Shown here in pieces: positions 9,699-17,969 of a DNA stretch of 48,584 nt (position 1 is the first letter of the stretch; the number at the start of each line of letters is the position of its first letter). The DNA comes from Sphingopyxis sp. H115 (GTDB lineage Bacteria > Pseudomonadota > Alphaproteobacteria > Sphingomonadales > Sphingomonadaceae). Made by a program: the position numbers and the translations under genes. Location of the stretch: assembly GCF_001468465.1 (NCBI RefSeq), contig NZ_LNSA01000032.1, forward strand, positions 1 to 48,584. The letters run 5' to 3'. The notes under the pieces were generated by a model. It searched no databases, had not been told where the DNA came from, and saw nothing but the letters and a program-made list of their open reading frames with translations.

Positions 9699-9768
9699 TC
9701 TGCGCGCGAAGGCGCGAGGGTGCAAGCGGGAAAATGGGGGGTGAGGCGAGGGGGCATATCCTTCGCCA

Positions 9769-9842
9769 CCCCTGGCTTGATCCGGGGTCTATAAAAGCCA
9801 GCGCGGCGTCCGACGCTATGGATCCCGGATCAAGTCCGGGAT
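9769..9842. repeat. Intergenic inverted-repeat element (GGATCAAGTCCGGG type)
   Basis: The left arm CCCTGGCTTGATCCGGGG (from 9770) and the right arm ATCCCGGATCAAGTCCGGG (ending 9840) form a long imperfect hairpin around a GC-rich centre. Such CCCGGATCAAGTCCGGGATGA units are frequent between genes in sphingomonads (general knowledge). It lies just past the end of the minus-strand methionine aminopeptidase gene and may terminate its transcript. Confidence 0.65.
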
Positions 9843-9863
9843 GAGGGAATTAACAGGCGTCGC

Positions 9864-10703
9864 TTACTGCCAGGGCGGCGCGTTGAGGCCCTTGGGACTT
9901 GCAGTGAAAATCTCGCAGCCCGTCTCGGTGATGCCGATGCTGTGCTCGAACTGTGCCGAGAGCGACCGGTCGCGGGTCACCGCGGTCCAGCCGTCGGCGA
10001 GCATCTTGACCGCATATTTGCCCGTGTTGATCATCGGCTCGATCGTGAAGAACATGCCGGGTTTAAGTTCGGGGCCTGTGCCGGGACGCCCCGCGTGGAC
10101 GACTTCGGGCGCGTCGTGGAACATCTGGCCGAGGCCATGACCGCAGAAATCGCGGACGACCGAATAGCGATGGCGTTCGGCGTGCGTCTGGATCGCGTGC
10201 GCGACGTCGCCCATGCGGTTGCCGGGCTTCGCCTGCTCGATGCCGAGCATCAGGCATTCGTACGTGACCTCGACGAGGCGCTTCGCCTTGATCGGCACGT
10301 CGCCGACCAGATACATGCGGCTGGTGTCGCCGTGCCAGCCGTCGACGATGCTGGTTACGTCGATGTTGACGATGTCGCCGTCGCGCAGCGGCTTGCCGTC
10401 GGGGATCCCGTGACAAACGACATGGTTGATGCTGGTGCAGCAGCTGTGCGTGAACCCGCGGTAGCCAAGCGTCGCGGGAATGCCGCCGCCGTCAAGCATC
10501 ATCGTGCGGACCAGGTCGTCGATAGCTGCAGTGGTCACGCCCGGCTGAACGAAGGGGACGAGCGCGTCGAGGATTTCGGCCGACAGCCGCCCGGCCTTGC
10601 GCATGCCGGCAAAGCCCGCCTCGTCGTGCAGCTTGATCGTGCCATCGCGCACCGGGGTGGGTGCGCCACGGTCGGCGGTGGTTACGGAGACATAGTCGTA
10701 CAT
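9864..10703 (-). CDS. map: Methionine aminopeptidase, type I
   Basis: 279 residues of the M24 pita-bread fold, which removes the initiator methionine from new proteins in the cytoplasm. The five dimetal ligands are in their expected contexts: GDIVNIDVTS and GWHGDTSRM (Asp pair), GHGLGQMFHDAPEV (His), FTIEPMIN (Glu) and FEHSIGIT (Glu). SINHVVCHGIPD carries the substrate-side His. The N-terminal leader of about 25 residues (MYDYVSVTTADRGAPTPVRDG) is longer than in E. coli but usual in alphaproteobacteria. It lies downstream of clpA, separated by that gene's terminator. Confidence 0.96.
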   Translation of the reverse strand: MYDYVSVTTADRGAPTPVRDGTIKLHDEAGFAGMRKAGRLSAEILDALVPFVQPGVTTAAIDDLVRTMMLDGGGIPATLGYRGFTHSCCTSINHVVCHGIPDGKPLRDGDIVNIDVTSIVDGWHGDTSRMYLVGDVPIKAKRLVEVTYECLMLGIEQAKPGNRMGDVAHAIQTHAERHRYSVVRDFCGHGLGQMFHDAPEVVHAGRPGTGPELKPGMFFTIEPMINTGKYAVKMLADGWTAVTRDRSLSAQFEHSIGITETGCEIFTASPKGLNAPPWQ

Positions 10704-10729
10704 GGAAGTGATATAGTCGCTGAGACCTC

Positions 10730-10759
10730 AAAAAGCGAGGGGCGGCACGATGGCCGCCC
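10730..10759 (-). terminator. Rho-independent terminator of clpA
   Basis: GGGCGGC (10740-10746) and GCCGCCC (10753-10759) form a 7-bp GC stem with a six-base loop. It is followed in the minus direction by CTCGC and TTTTT (10730-10734). It begins 8 bp past the clpA stop. Confidence 0.8.
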
Positions 10760-10766
10760 TTCGCCC

Positions 10767-13118
10767 TTATTCCGCAGTCTTCTTCGCCTTGTCGGCTTTT
10801 GGCTTGCCCTTGCCGGCCTTCGGCGCGGCGGGGGTGATTTCGAAGGCGAGCGGATTGCCGACATGGGCATCCTCGCCGGTCTTCATCTTCACCTTGACCT
10901 CGCCGCCATGGACCAGCTTGCCGAACAAAAGTTCTTCGGCGAGCGGCTGCTTGATCTTTTCCTGGATCAGGCGGCCCATCGGACGCGCGCCATAGAGCTT
11001 GTCATAGCCCTTGCCGGTCAGCCATTCGCGCGCCGCATCGTCGAGCTGGATGTGGACGTTGCGGTCGGCCAGCTGCAGCTCAAGCTCGAGGATGAACTTG
11101 TCGACGACGCGCGCGACGACCTCGGGCGGCAGATAGCCGAAGGGCACGATCGCATCGAGGCGGTTGCGGAATTCGGGGGTGAACATGCGCTTCACCGCCT
11201 CTTCCTGCACATCCTCGCGCGTCGACTGGCCGAAACCGATCGACTCGCGCGCCATGTCGCTGGCGCCCGCATTGGTCGTCATGATCAGGATGACGTTGCG
11301 GAAATCGACCGTCTTGCCGTGGTGGTCGGTCAGGCGGCCATTGTCCATCACCTGAAGCAGGATGTTGAACAGGTCGGGATGCGCCTTTTCGATCTCGTCG
11401 AGCAGCAGCACGCAATGCGGGTTCTGGTCGATCGCATCGGTGAGCAGCCCGCCCTGATCGTAACCGACATAGCCCGGCGGTGCGCCGATCAGGCGCGACA
11501 CGCTGTGCCGTTCCATATATTCGCTCATATCGAAGCGCTGGAGGGGGATGCCCATGATCGACGCGAGCTGTTTGGCGACCTCGGTCTTGCCGACGCCGGT
11601 GGGGCCGCTGAACAGATAATTGCCGATCGGCTTTTCGGGATCGCGGAGACCCGCGCGCGACAGCTTGATCGCCGACGACAGCACTTCGATCGCGGTGTTC
11701 TGGCCGAAGACAACGCGCTTGAGGTCGGTTTCGAGGCTGGCAAGCGTCGCCTTGTCGTCGGTCGACACCGACTTGGGCGGGATGCGCGCCATTGTCGCGA
11801 TCACTGCCTCGATTTCCTTCGCGGTGATCGTCTTCTTGCGCTTCGACGGGGCGACGAGCATCTGCATCGCCCCGACCTCGTCGATCACGTCGATCGCCTT
11901 GTCGGGCAATTTGCGGTCGTTGATATAGCGCGCCGACAGTTCGACCGCGGCGTTGATCGCGTCGGGGGTGTAGCGCACCTGGTGGTGGCTCTCGAACGCG
12001 CTGCGCAGCCCGGCTAGGATCTTCTTGGTATCTTCCAGCGTCGGTTCGACCACGTCGATCTTCTGGAACCGGCGCAGCAGCGCGCGGTCCTTTTCGAAAT
12101 GGTTGCGGAACTCCTTGTAGGTCGTCGAGCCGATGCAGCGGATGACGCCGCCCGACAGCGCGGGTTTCAGGAGGTTTGATGCATCCATCGCACCGCCGCT
12201 GGTCGCGCCCGCTCCGATGACCGTGTGGATCTCGTCGATGAACAGGATCGCGTGCGGAAGGCCTTCCAGCTCGGTGACGACCTGTTTCAGCCGCTCCTCG
12301 AAATCGCCGCGATAGCGCGTGCCCGCGAGCAGCGCGCCCATGTCGAGCGAATAGATGACCGCGGGCAGCAGCACCTCGGGCACGTCGCCCTCGATGATCT
12401 TGCGCGCCAAGCCCTCGGCAATCGCGGTCTTGCCGACGCCGGGATCGCCCACATAAAGCGGGTTGTTCTTGCTGCGGCGGCAGAGGATCTGGATCGTGCG
12501 ATCGACCTCGGCGTTGCGGCCGATCAGCGGGTCGACCTTGCCGGTCTTTGCCTTTTCGTTGAGGTTGACGGTGAACTGGTCGAGCGCGGTTTCCTTCTTG
12601 TTCTTGCCGCTGCTGTCCTTGTCCTTCGTCTCTTCCTTTTCCTCGGGCTCGGCCTGCGGCGAGGGCTTGCCGCCCTTGCCGACGCCGTGGCTGAGGTAAG
12701 ATACCGCGTCGAGCCGCGTCAGGTCCTGCTGCTGGAGGAAATAGACGGCGTAGCTTTCGCGTTCGGAGAAGAGCGCGACGAGGACGTTAGCGCCCGTCAC
12801 TTCATCCTTGCCCGACGACTGGACGTGCAGGATCGCGCGCTGGACGACGCGCTGGAAGCCCGACGTCGGCGACGGGTCGCTATGCCCCTCGACCTTCAGG
12901 CTGTCGAGTTCGGTGTCGAGATAGTGAACGACCGCCGATTGCAGGTCGTCGGTCGCCACGCCGCAGGCGCGCATCACTTCGGCGGCATGATCGTCGTCGA
13001 TCAGCGCGAAGAGCAGATGCTCGAGCGTCGCATATTCGTGGTGGCGCTCCGAAGCGGCCTTCAGCGCGTTATGTAATGTCTTTTCGAGGCTTTCCGAAAA
13101 GGACGGCATGGTCTTCAT
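10767..13118 (-). CDS. clpA: ATP-dependent Clp protease, ATP-binding subunit ClpA
   Basis: A 783-residue AAA+ unfoldase that feeds substrates to ClpP. An N-terminal Clp repeat domain (SESLEKTLHNAL..ATLEHLLFAL) is followed by a charged linker at about 155-175 (EEKEETKDKDSSGKNKKE). AAA-1 has Walker A GDPGVGKT at 224-231. AAA-2 has GPTGVGKTEVAKQL and the arginine-finger region FRNRLDAIVPF, and there is a lysine-rich tail. The absence of the long middle coiled coil separates it from ClpB. The adaptor gene clpS, often directly upstream of clpA, is not here; the upstream 412 bp are non-coding. Confidence 0.96.
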   Translation of the reverse strand: MKTMPSFSESLEKTLHNALKAASERHHEYATLEHLLFALIDDDHAAEVMRACGVATDDLQSAVVHYLDTELDSLKVEGHSDPSPTSGFQRVVQRAILHVQSSGKDEVTGANVLVALFSERESYAVYFLQQQDLTRLDAVSYLSHGVGKGGKPSPQAEPEEKEETKDKDSSGKNKKETALDQFTVNLNEKAKTGKVDPLIGRNAEVDRTIQILCRRSKNNPLYVGDPGVGKTAIAEGLARKIIEGDVPEVLLPAVIYSLDMGALLAGTRYRGDFEERLKQVVTELEGLPHAILFIDEIHTVIGAGATSGGAMDASNLLKPALSGGVIRCIGSTTYKEFRNHFEKDRALLRRFQKIDVVEPTLEDTKKILAGLRSAFESHHQVRYTPDAINAAVELSARYINDRKLPDKAIDVIDEVGAMQMLVAPSKRKKTITAKEIEAVIATMARIPPKSVSTDDKATLASLETDLKRVVFGQNTAIEVLSSAIKLSRAGLRDPEKPIGNYLFSGPTGVGKTEVAKQLASIMGIPLQRFDMSEYMERHSVSRLIGAPPGYVGYDQGGLLTDAIDQNPHCVLLLDEIEKAHPDLFNILLQVMDNGRLTDHHGKTVDFRNVILIMTTNAGASDMARESIGFGQSTREDVQEEAVKRMFTPEFRNRLDAIVPFGYLPPEVVARVVDKFILELELQLADRNVHIQLDDAAREWLTGKGYDKLYGARPMGRLIQEKIKQPLAEELLFGKLVHGGEVKVKMKTGEDAHVGNPLAFEITPAAPKAGKGKPKADKAKKTAE

Positions 13119-13530
13119 CTCCTTGCGGGGACCAGGCCGGGGAGAGCGGCCCCCTTAGAAAGCCAACGTGGCGATGCCGCCGCCCCACCGCAAGGGAAAA
13201 GCGGTCGACTCTGTGAAATTACGATGACGGGGGTTGCGTTATGGTTAACGAGATATTGAGATTTTGGCGGAGGTTCTGCCATCCGCGTCGGGACAGGGAC
13301 TAGCCGCGGTGGGGTGGGAGCTGCCCCTTTCGCCGGGGCGCACAATCTCTAGCCACCGCCTTCGGTCGTTCTAGCCTCGTCTCATCTTTTTCGTTCGTGT
13401 CGAGCGACGTCGAGACACCCATCGACGCGACGCCGAGCCCGAGGGGCATCTCGACTTCGCTCGATGCGAACGGGTTAGAGAGACGTAAGGGTCTGCTCTC
13501 GGCCGAAACTTGCCATTGGTCCATCACCCT
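13119..13530. other. Non-coding gap between the M28 peptidase and clpA
   Basis: I see no gene in these 412 bases. The right-hand end of clpA (13118) is followed by about 150 bases likely to hold its promoter, in which no clear -35/-10 pair stands out. Then comes an inverted-repeat element at 13392-13472. In particular no clpS-like reading frame is present. Confidence 0.7.
13392..13472. repeat. Long imperfect inverted repeat (GTCGAGCGAAGTCGAGA type)
   Basis: Left arm 13392-13420 (CGTTCGTGTCGAGCGACGTC, then GAGACACCC) and right arm 13443-13472 (GGCATCTCGACTTCGCTCGA, then TGCGAACGG) pair over nearly 29 positions. Several differences are G-U compatible. This is a recognisable sphingomonad-type dispersed intergenic repeat (established knowledge, not searched here). 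Confidence 0.7.
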
Positions 13531-15186
13531 CTATTTCCGCGCCGCGGCGCTGGCATCGCGGATTGCCTTGAACTCGCTGCCCGCTTTCCATTCGGGCCAG
13601 CGTGCCGAGCGCGCGAGTTCGTCGCCGAGCTGATAGAAGAGGTCGATGTCCTGCACCGCGCCGCCCAAGTTCCAGCTTTCGTCCCACGCGTCGCACGCCT
13701 GATGATAGCATTTGCCGGTATAGGCATCGACCCACGCCTGTCCGGCGGGCTTGCCGCCCTCGACGAGATCGGATGCGCCCGCGATGCCCATCATCAGGAG
13801 CACGGGGACGCCACGCTTGGCGAGGCTGAAATGGTCGGCGCGGTAGAAGAGACCCCGTTCGGGGAGGCTTTCGACGCTGACCGCGCGGCCCTGCGCCTTT
13901 GCAACGCGGGCGAGGTCGTCTTCGAGACTGCCCTGCCCCTTGCCGACGAGGACAACGTCCTTCGCGCGCCCGGCGGTCTGGAGGATGTCGAGGCCGAAGT
14001 TGGCGACGGTCTTTTCGGCAGGGAAGATCGGGTTCGCGGCATAGGCTTCGGAACCCAATAGCCCCCGTTCCTCGGCGGTCCAGAAGGCGAAGGCGATCGT
14101 GCGGTCGGGCGCAGGCGCGGCCTTGAACAGCCGGGCGATCTCGAACAATCCGGCGACGCCCAGCGCATCGTCGTTGGCTCCGGCGCGGTAGACGCGGCCC
14201 TTTTCGTCGGGCGCGCCTTCACCATAGGCATCCCAGTGCGCGCCGTACATCACGACCTCGTCTGGGCGTTTGGCGCCGGGGATTTTGGCCAGCACATTCT
14301 GGCTTTGCACGACGTCGTGCGTCACCGGAATTGCGGCGCTGAAGCTGGTCCCGAGTTCGACGGGCCGGAAATCCCTGCGCCGCGCGGCGACACGCAGCTT
14401 CGCCAGATCCTGTCTGGCGTTCGCGAACAGGCGGGTGGCGGTTTCGCCTGAAATCCAGCCCTGCAGCGCCAGGCTCGTTACCTGTTCGGGCGGGACGACG
14501 AGGCCGTAGTTTTCGCCGGCGGGGCTGTTGATGACGTTCCAGCCATAGCCGACCCCGTCGGCGTCATGGACGATGAGCGCGCCCACCGCGCCGCGACGCG
14601 AGGCTTCCTCGAACTTGTAGGTCCAGCGGCCATAATAGGTCATCGTCCGGCCGCCGAACTTCCCGAACGCGTCCTCGCCGCGTGCTGCGAGAAAATCGGG
14701 ATCGTTGATCAGGAATACCGCGACCTTGCCCTTCAAATCCTGTCCCTTGAAATCGTCCCAGCCGCGTTCGGGCGCGGTGACGCCATAGCCGACGAAGACG
14801 AGCGGCGCCTTGTCGATCACCGCGCGGTCCTTTGGCTGGAGCGTCGAGAGATAGATATCGGTGCTGAAGGTCAGCGGTGCCCTGGTGCCGTTGCGATCAA
14901 AGGTGAGCGTCGCCGGTTTGCCGACGCGCGTGTGAAGGAGCGGAACGGGCTGGGTCCAGCCCCCGTTGACGCCCGCGGGTTCGAGCCCGAGCGCCTGAAG
15001 CCGGCCGATCAGATAGCCGATCGTGCGATCCTCACCCGCCGTCCCCGGCGCGCGGCCTTGAAACTGGTCCGATGCAAGGGTGCGGACGGTTTGTTCGAGG
15101 TTGGCGGCGTCGATGTCCGATTGGGCCGCCGCGGGCTCGGCGGCGGTGGCGGCGAGCAGGAGGGCGGCGGCGAGAGTGCGGGGCAT
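13531..15186 (-). CDS. Secreted M28 family zinc peptidase
   Basis: 551 residues from the ATG at 15186, chosen because it yields a Sec signal (MPRTLAAALLLAATAAEPAAAQ); the in-frame ATG at 15426 would place 80 arginine-rich residues before it and run into the divergent gene. The mature protein has a PA-type insert (LVFVGYGVTAPERGWDDFKG, residues about 130-250) and then the M28 catalytic domain: YGAHWDAYG (His, Asp), GANDDALG, AEERGLLGSEA and YRADHFSLAKRGVP. Members are periplasmic aminopeptidases or related hydrolases. It is divergent from the 2OG oxygenase gene, with 138 bp between the two starts. Confidence 0.9.
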   Translation of the reverse strand: MPRTLAAALLLAATAAEPAAAQSDIDAANLEQTVRTLASDQFQGRAPGTAGEDRTIGYLIGRLQALGLEPAGVNGGWTQPVPLLHTRVGKPATLTFDRNGTRAPLTFSTDIYLSTLQPKDRAVIDKAPLVFVGYGVTAPERGWDDFKGQDLKGKVAVFLINDPDFLAARGEDAFGKFGGRTMTYYGRWTYKFEEASRRGAVGALIVHDADGVGYGWNVINSPAGENYGLVVPPEQVTSLALQGWISGETATRLFANARQDLAKLRVAARRRDFRPVELGTSFSAAIPVTHDVVQSQNVLAKIPGAKRPDEVVMYGAHWDAYGEGAPDEKGRVYRAGANDDALGVAGLFEIARLFKAAPAPDRTIAFAFWTAEERGLLGSEAYAANPIFPAEKTVANFGLDILQTAGRAKDVVLVGKGQGSLEDDLARVAKAQGRAVSVESLPERGLFYRADHFSLAKRGVPVLLMMGIAGASDLVEGGKPAGQAWVDAYTGKCYHQACDAWDESWNLGGAVQDIDLFYQLGDELARSARWPEWKAGSEFKAIRDASAAARK

Positions 15187-15324
15187 GGGGGACTTTCCGT
15201 GATTGGCGGCGGGGCCGCGTTCGGGGCAGGCGCGGGCGCCGCGGAGAGGAAAAGCATAACGGTGCGGGGGTTTGATCGCAAGAAACGGGGCGCGTCGGGC
15301 GAGGCGGGATGGCACGGTCGGCGC

Positions 15325-16047
15325 ATGACCCCGATGGAACAGACGATCCACATGCGCCTTGCGGCGCTGGACTGGGAGGCGGTCGCGGCGGCGCTCGACC
15401 GCGAGGGCTGGGCGGTGCTGCCGCACCTGCTAGACGACGGTGAATGCAATGCGCTCGCCGCGCTTTACGCCGAAGAGGCGGGGTTTCGCAGCCACGTTCA
15501 TATGGCGCGGCACGGATTCGGACGCGGCGAATATCGTTATTTCGCCTATCCGTTGCCGCCGCTCGTCGCCGCGCTGCGCGGCACGCTTTATCCACGGCTC
15601 GCGCCGGTCGCGAACCGCTGGCACGAGCGGATGGGGATGGCGGTGCGCTTTCCGGCGAGCCATGCCGAATTTCTGGCGCGCTGCCATGGTGCGGGACAGC
15701 AGCGGCCCACCCCGCTGCTGCTGCAATATGGTCCGGGCGATTATAATTGCCTGCACCAGGACCTGTATGGCGACCAAGTCTTTCCGATACAGGCGGCGGT
15801 GTTGCTGTCCGCGCCGGGTGCGGATTTTACGGGCGGCGAGTTTGTGCTGACCGAGCAGCGGCCGCGCATGCAATCGAGAGCGGCGGTCGTGCCGCTGGCG
15901 AAGGGCGATCTGCTGTTGTTCGCGGTAAATGTCCGTCCGGTGCGCGGCAGCCGCGGCGATTACCGGGTGACGATGCGGCACGGGGTCAGCGAAGTGCGAT
16001 GCGGGCGGCGCCACACCCTGGGGGTGATATTCCACGACGCGGCCTGA
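15325..16047 (+). CDS. 2OG-Fe(II) oxygenase (probable PF09859 family)
   Basis: 240 residues. The start at 15325 (MTPMEQ) is used because the longer frame from 14566 overlaps the peptidase gene antisense. A jelly-roll dioxygenase: NCLHQDLYGD carries the His-x-Asp iron ligands, FTGGEFVLTEQRPRMQSRA and KGDLLLFAV are core strands, and MRHGVSEVRCGRRHTLGVIF carries the distal His and the 2-oxoglutarate-binding basic residue. The pattern matches the family described as nucleic-acid oxygenases acting on damaged DNA, though the substrate is largely unproven. An alternative start at 15334 is possible. It ends at a 15-bp hairpin shared with the convergent ohr gene. Confidence 0.8.
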   Translation: MTPMEQTIHMRLAALDWEAVAAALDREGWAVLPHLLDDGECNALAALYAEEAGFRSHVHMARHGFGRGEYRYFAYPLPPLVAALRGTLYPRLAPVANRWHERMGMAVRFPASHAEFLARCHGAGQQRPTPLLLQYGPGDYNCLHQDLYGDQVFPIQAAVLLSAPGADFTGGEFVLTEQRPRMQSRAAVVPLAKGDLLLFAVNVRPVRGSRGDYRVTMRHGVSEVRCGRRHTLGVIFHDAA

Positions 16048-16054
16048 GCGGCGC

Positions 16055-16091
16055 GGCTCGACCCGGCGCTGGCGCGGCGCCGGGTCGAGCC
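16055..16091. terminator. Bidirectional 15-bp perfect hairpin
   Basis: GGCTCGACCCGGCGC at 16055-16069 pairs perfectly with GCGCCGGGTCGAGCC at 16077-16091 around a 7-base loop. It fills the 48-bp gap between the convergent oxygenase and ohr genes. There is no clear T-run on either side, so termination efficiency is uncertain. Confidence 0.65.
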
Positions 16092-16095
16092 GGGG

Positions 16096-16494
16096 TCAGG
16101 CGAGGTTGAGCTCGATGTCGATATTGCCTTCGACCGCTTTCGAATACGGGCAGATCTTGTGCGCGAGGTCGACAAGGTCGCGCGCCGTGTCGCGGTCGAC
16201 GCCGGGAACCGAAATGTCGAGGCGTGCGCGCAGGACAAAGCCGTCGGCACCCCGGTTCAAAAGGTCGATCGTCGTGTCGGCTTCGGGGCTGGCGGGCAGC
16301 GTCACCTTCTTCTGCGACGCGGCGAGTTCGAGCGCGCCGATGAAGCAGGTCGACCAAGCCGCGGCGAAGAGATTTTCGGCGGCCGGATGCGGTTGGGGCA
16401 ACGCGATATCGAGCACGCCGTTGGTGCTGCGCGCATAGCCGTTCTTGCCGCCTTTGACATGAGTGGTGCCGGAAAAGAGGATTTTGTCAGCCAT
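16096..16494 (-). CDS. ohr: Organic hydroperoxide reductase Ohr
   Basis: 132 residues of the OsmC/Ohr superfamily, which reduces organic hydroperoxides through two reactive cysteines. Both are present: the peroxidatic Cys in AAAWSTCFIGALELAA and the resolving Cys in HKICPYSKAVEGNI. The N-terminus (ILFSGTTHVKGGKNGYARSTNGVLDIALPQP) and the length are those of the Ohr branch rather than OsmC. It is cytoplasmic. It is usually paired with the MarR-type repressor OhrR; no such gene is adjacent, but the upstream 269 bp contain repeated dyad-like sites that could be the operator. Confidence 0.95.
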   Translation of the reverse strand: MADKILFSGTTHVKGGKNGYARSTNGVLDIALPQPHPAAENLFAAAWSTCFIGALELAASQKKVTLPASPEADTTIDLLNRGADGFVLRARLDISVPGVDRDTARDLVDLAHKICPYSKAVEGNIDIELNLA

Positions 16495-16582
16495 GTTCAG
16501 GGTCCTTTCGAAAGTTTTGTGTTCGTATCCGCGTTAATCGGATGCGACATAATTATGCGAGCAAGGTTCATATTCAAGCGGT

Positions 16583-16608
16583 TACGATTAAATCGCGTAC
16601 GATTAAAT
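16583..16608. promoter_or_regulatory. Tandem TACGATTAAAT sites upstream of ohr
   Basis: TACGATTAAAT occurs at 16583-16593 and again at 16598-16608, a 15-bp period. The first copy overlaps the 11-bp dyad CGATT-A-AATCG (16585-16595). They lie about 90-115 bp before the ohr start in an AT-rich stretch that stands out against the GC-rich background. An OhrR/MarR-type operator is the likeliest reading. Nothing else is evident in 16495-16763. Confidence 0.45.
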
Positions 16609-16763
16609 AGCAACTCTTTGATTTAGCGTGGATATAAATTCGCCTGACGATGCGCGTTGTGGGGTTGGAGATCATCAAGCGGCGCGATAGGTCGCATTCG
16701 ACCCCAAGCCGACCAAGACGGCTATGACCGTTCCCGCCCTAACCTGTCATCGCGTCGGTCGCG

Positions 16764-17243
16764 CTACAGCATATATTTCATCTTGATCGACTGGTGTACG
16801 TCGTCTGTGACGGCAAAGCTCGCCGATTTGAAGCTTGGCGGCCCGACGGTGACGGTGGGATTGCGGGAAAATCCGAAACCTTCCTTGGGCAGGAAAATCG
16901 CGACATCCATCTTGTTGTTGCTGTTCTCGTCATGGACGACCGCTATGGCATAGGTACCGGCGGTAGGGGCGTGAACAGCAAAATTCCTTGCATCGACGGC
17001 TTTCACCGCCATGCGCACCGATGCCTTGTCCTTGCTGCAATCGGGAAAAGCCTTTGGGTTGGTCGTCAGACAGACGAGTATCTGGCCCTTTTCGCTGCGC
17101 AGCCCGGTGATGCTGAGGTCGACCGTCGGCGCGATTGTCGGCTCACTCGCGGCCGCGGTGAGCAGCGGTAGCATCGCTGTCAAAGCGGCCCAAACCGATA
17201 TCGGTGCCGCATGCTTTGTCCCAGAAGCGGAAATAAAGCCCAT
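16764..17243 (-). CDS. DUF2141 family exported protein
   Basis: 159 residues with an N-terminal Sec-type signal (ISVWAALTAMLPLLTAAAS) and one compact beta domain typical of DUF2141: LSITGLRSEKGQILVCLTT, GTYAIAVVHDENSNNKMD and FGFSRNPTVTVGPPSF. The function is unknown; members are periplasmic and often lie near membrane-bound hydroxylases or carotenoid genes. Using the ATG at 17243 it overlaps the upstream hydroxylase by 101 bp; the ATG at 17174 would cut the overlap to 32 bp but shorten the signal. It is cotranscribed with the hydroxylase. Confidence 0.82.
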   Translation of the reverse strand: MGFISASGTKHAAPISVWAALTAMLPLLTAAASEPTIAPTVDLSITGLRSEKGQILVCLTTNPKAFPDCSKDKASVRMAVKAVDARNFAVHAPTAGTYAIAVVHDENSNNKMDVAIFLPKEGFGFSRNPTVTVGPPSFKSASFAVTDDVHQSIKMKYML

Positions 17244-17895
17244 AATTCCCCCGGTAGGACGCGTGATGCGCCTGATGATGCGTGGCGGTTATCAGCCAGC
17301 GCCCTGCTGGTCCATGAACAAGCGCGCGCGGGAACATCTCCCACCCCATATGATTGCCGACGCCCATAAGCGTCATGATTGCGAGCACGGTTCCCAGCAT
17401 TGCGACATGGATCGGGACCAGAAAGACGAGCGCCGGAATGACGACAGCGCCGGTGATCGCCTCGACCGGATGGAAACTCATCGCGGCCCAGGCCGTGGGC
17501 GGGCGGCTGTCGTGATGGACGCTGTGCGCGATCCGGAACCAGCGCGGCCGGTGCATCCAGCGATGCGTCCAGTAGAACCAGCTGTCGTGGACCAGCAGGT
17601 AAGCGAACAGGCTGACCGGCAGGTACCAGAGGGGAAAGGCGTCCCAGTCGCTGTAGATGCGCGTCCAGCCATGCGCTTGCCAGCCCCATGCGACGACCCC
17701 CGCCGGAATGCCATAGATGGCAGCGCTCGCGAGGCTCCATCCGATCTCGCGGCGCATCTGCGGTTCGAGCCCGCGATAAAGGCCCGGATGCCGGATCCGC
17801 GTCGCAAGCGCAAAGGCGCCGCTGGTCACGAGGTAGCGCACGCCGACGATCACGGTCATCGCGAGTGCGGAGAAAAGGATCGCCCAGCCGGTCAT
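17143..17895 (-). CDS. Fatty-acid hydroxylase / sterol desaturase superfamily membrane enzyme
   Basis: A 250-residue integral membrane di-iron enzyme. The three histidine boxes are clear: HDSWFYWTHRWMH, HSVHH and HHQAHH (in ATHHQAHHASYRG). At least four hydrophobic spans surround them. The superfamily includes lipid hydroxylases and carotenoid ring hydroxylases; CrtZ itself is usually near 160-180 residues, so this is not a typical CrtZ. It is divergent from the carotenoid operon, with 74 bp between its start and crtY, so a role on carotenoids is plausible but unproven. Confidence 0.85.
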   Translation of the reverse strand: MTGWAILFSALAMTVIVGVRYLVTSGAFALATRIRHPGLYRGLEPQMRREIGWSLASAAIYGIPAGVVAWGWQAHGWTRIYSDWDAFPLWYLPVSLFAYLLVHDSWFYWTHRWMHRPRWFRIAHSVHHDSRPPTAWAAMSFHPVEAITGAVVIPALVFLVPIHVAMLGTVLAIMTLMGVGNHMGWEMFPRALVHGPAGRWLITATHHQAHHASYRGNYGLYFRFWDKACGTDIGLGRFDSDATAAHRGRE

Positions 17896-17969
17896 CGCGC
17901 AAGGCTAGCCGCTCGCGGCGACGTTGCAATGGCTTTGCGCCAGCGCGCGCGCATGGCTAAGGCGGAAAC

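Noticed and set aside
9942..12017. 691-codon plus-strand frame opposite map and clpA
   Set aside because: Composition is that of an antisense shadow in GC-rich DNA, and both opposite genes are clear full-length families.
14566..15324. Extended N-terminus of the 2OG oxygenase
   Set aside because: It runs antisense through the M28 peptidase gene and has no family-like sequence; the enzyme fold starts after 15325.
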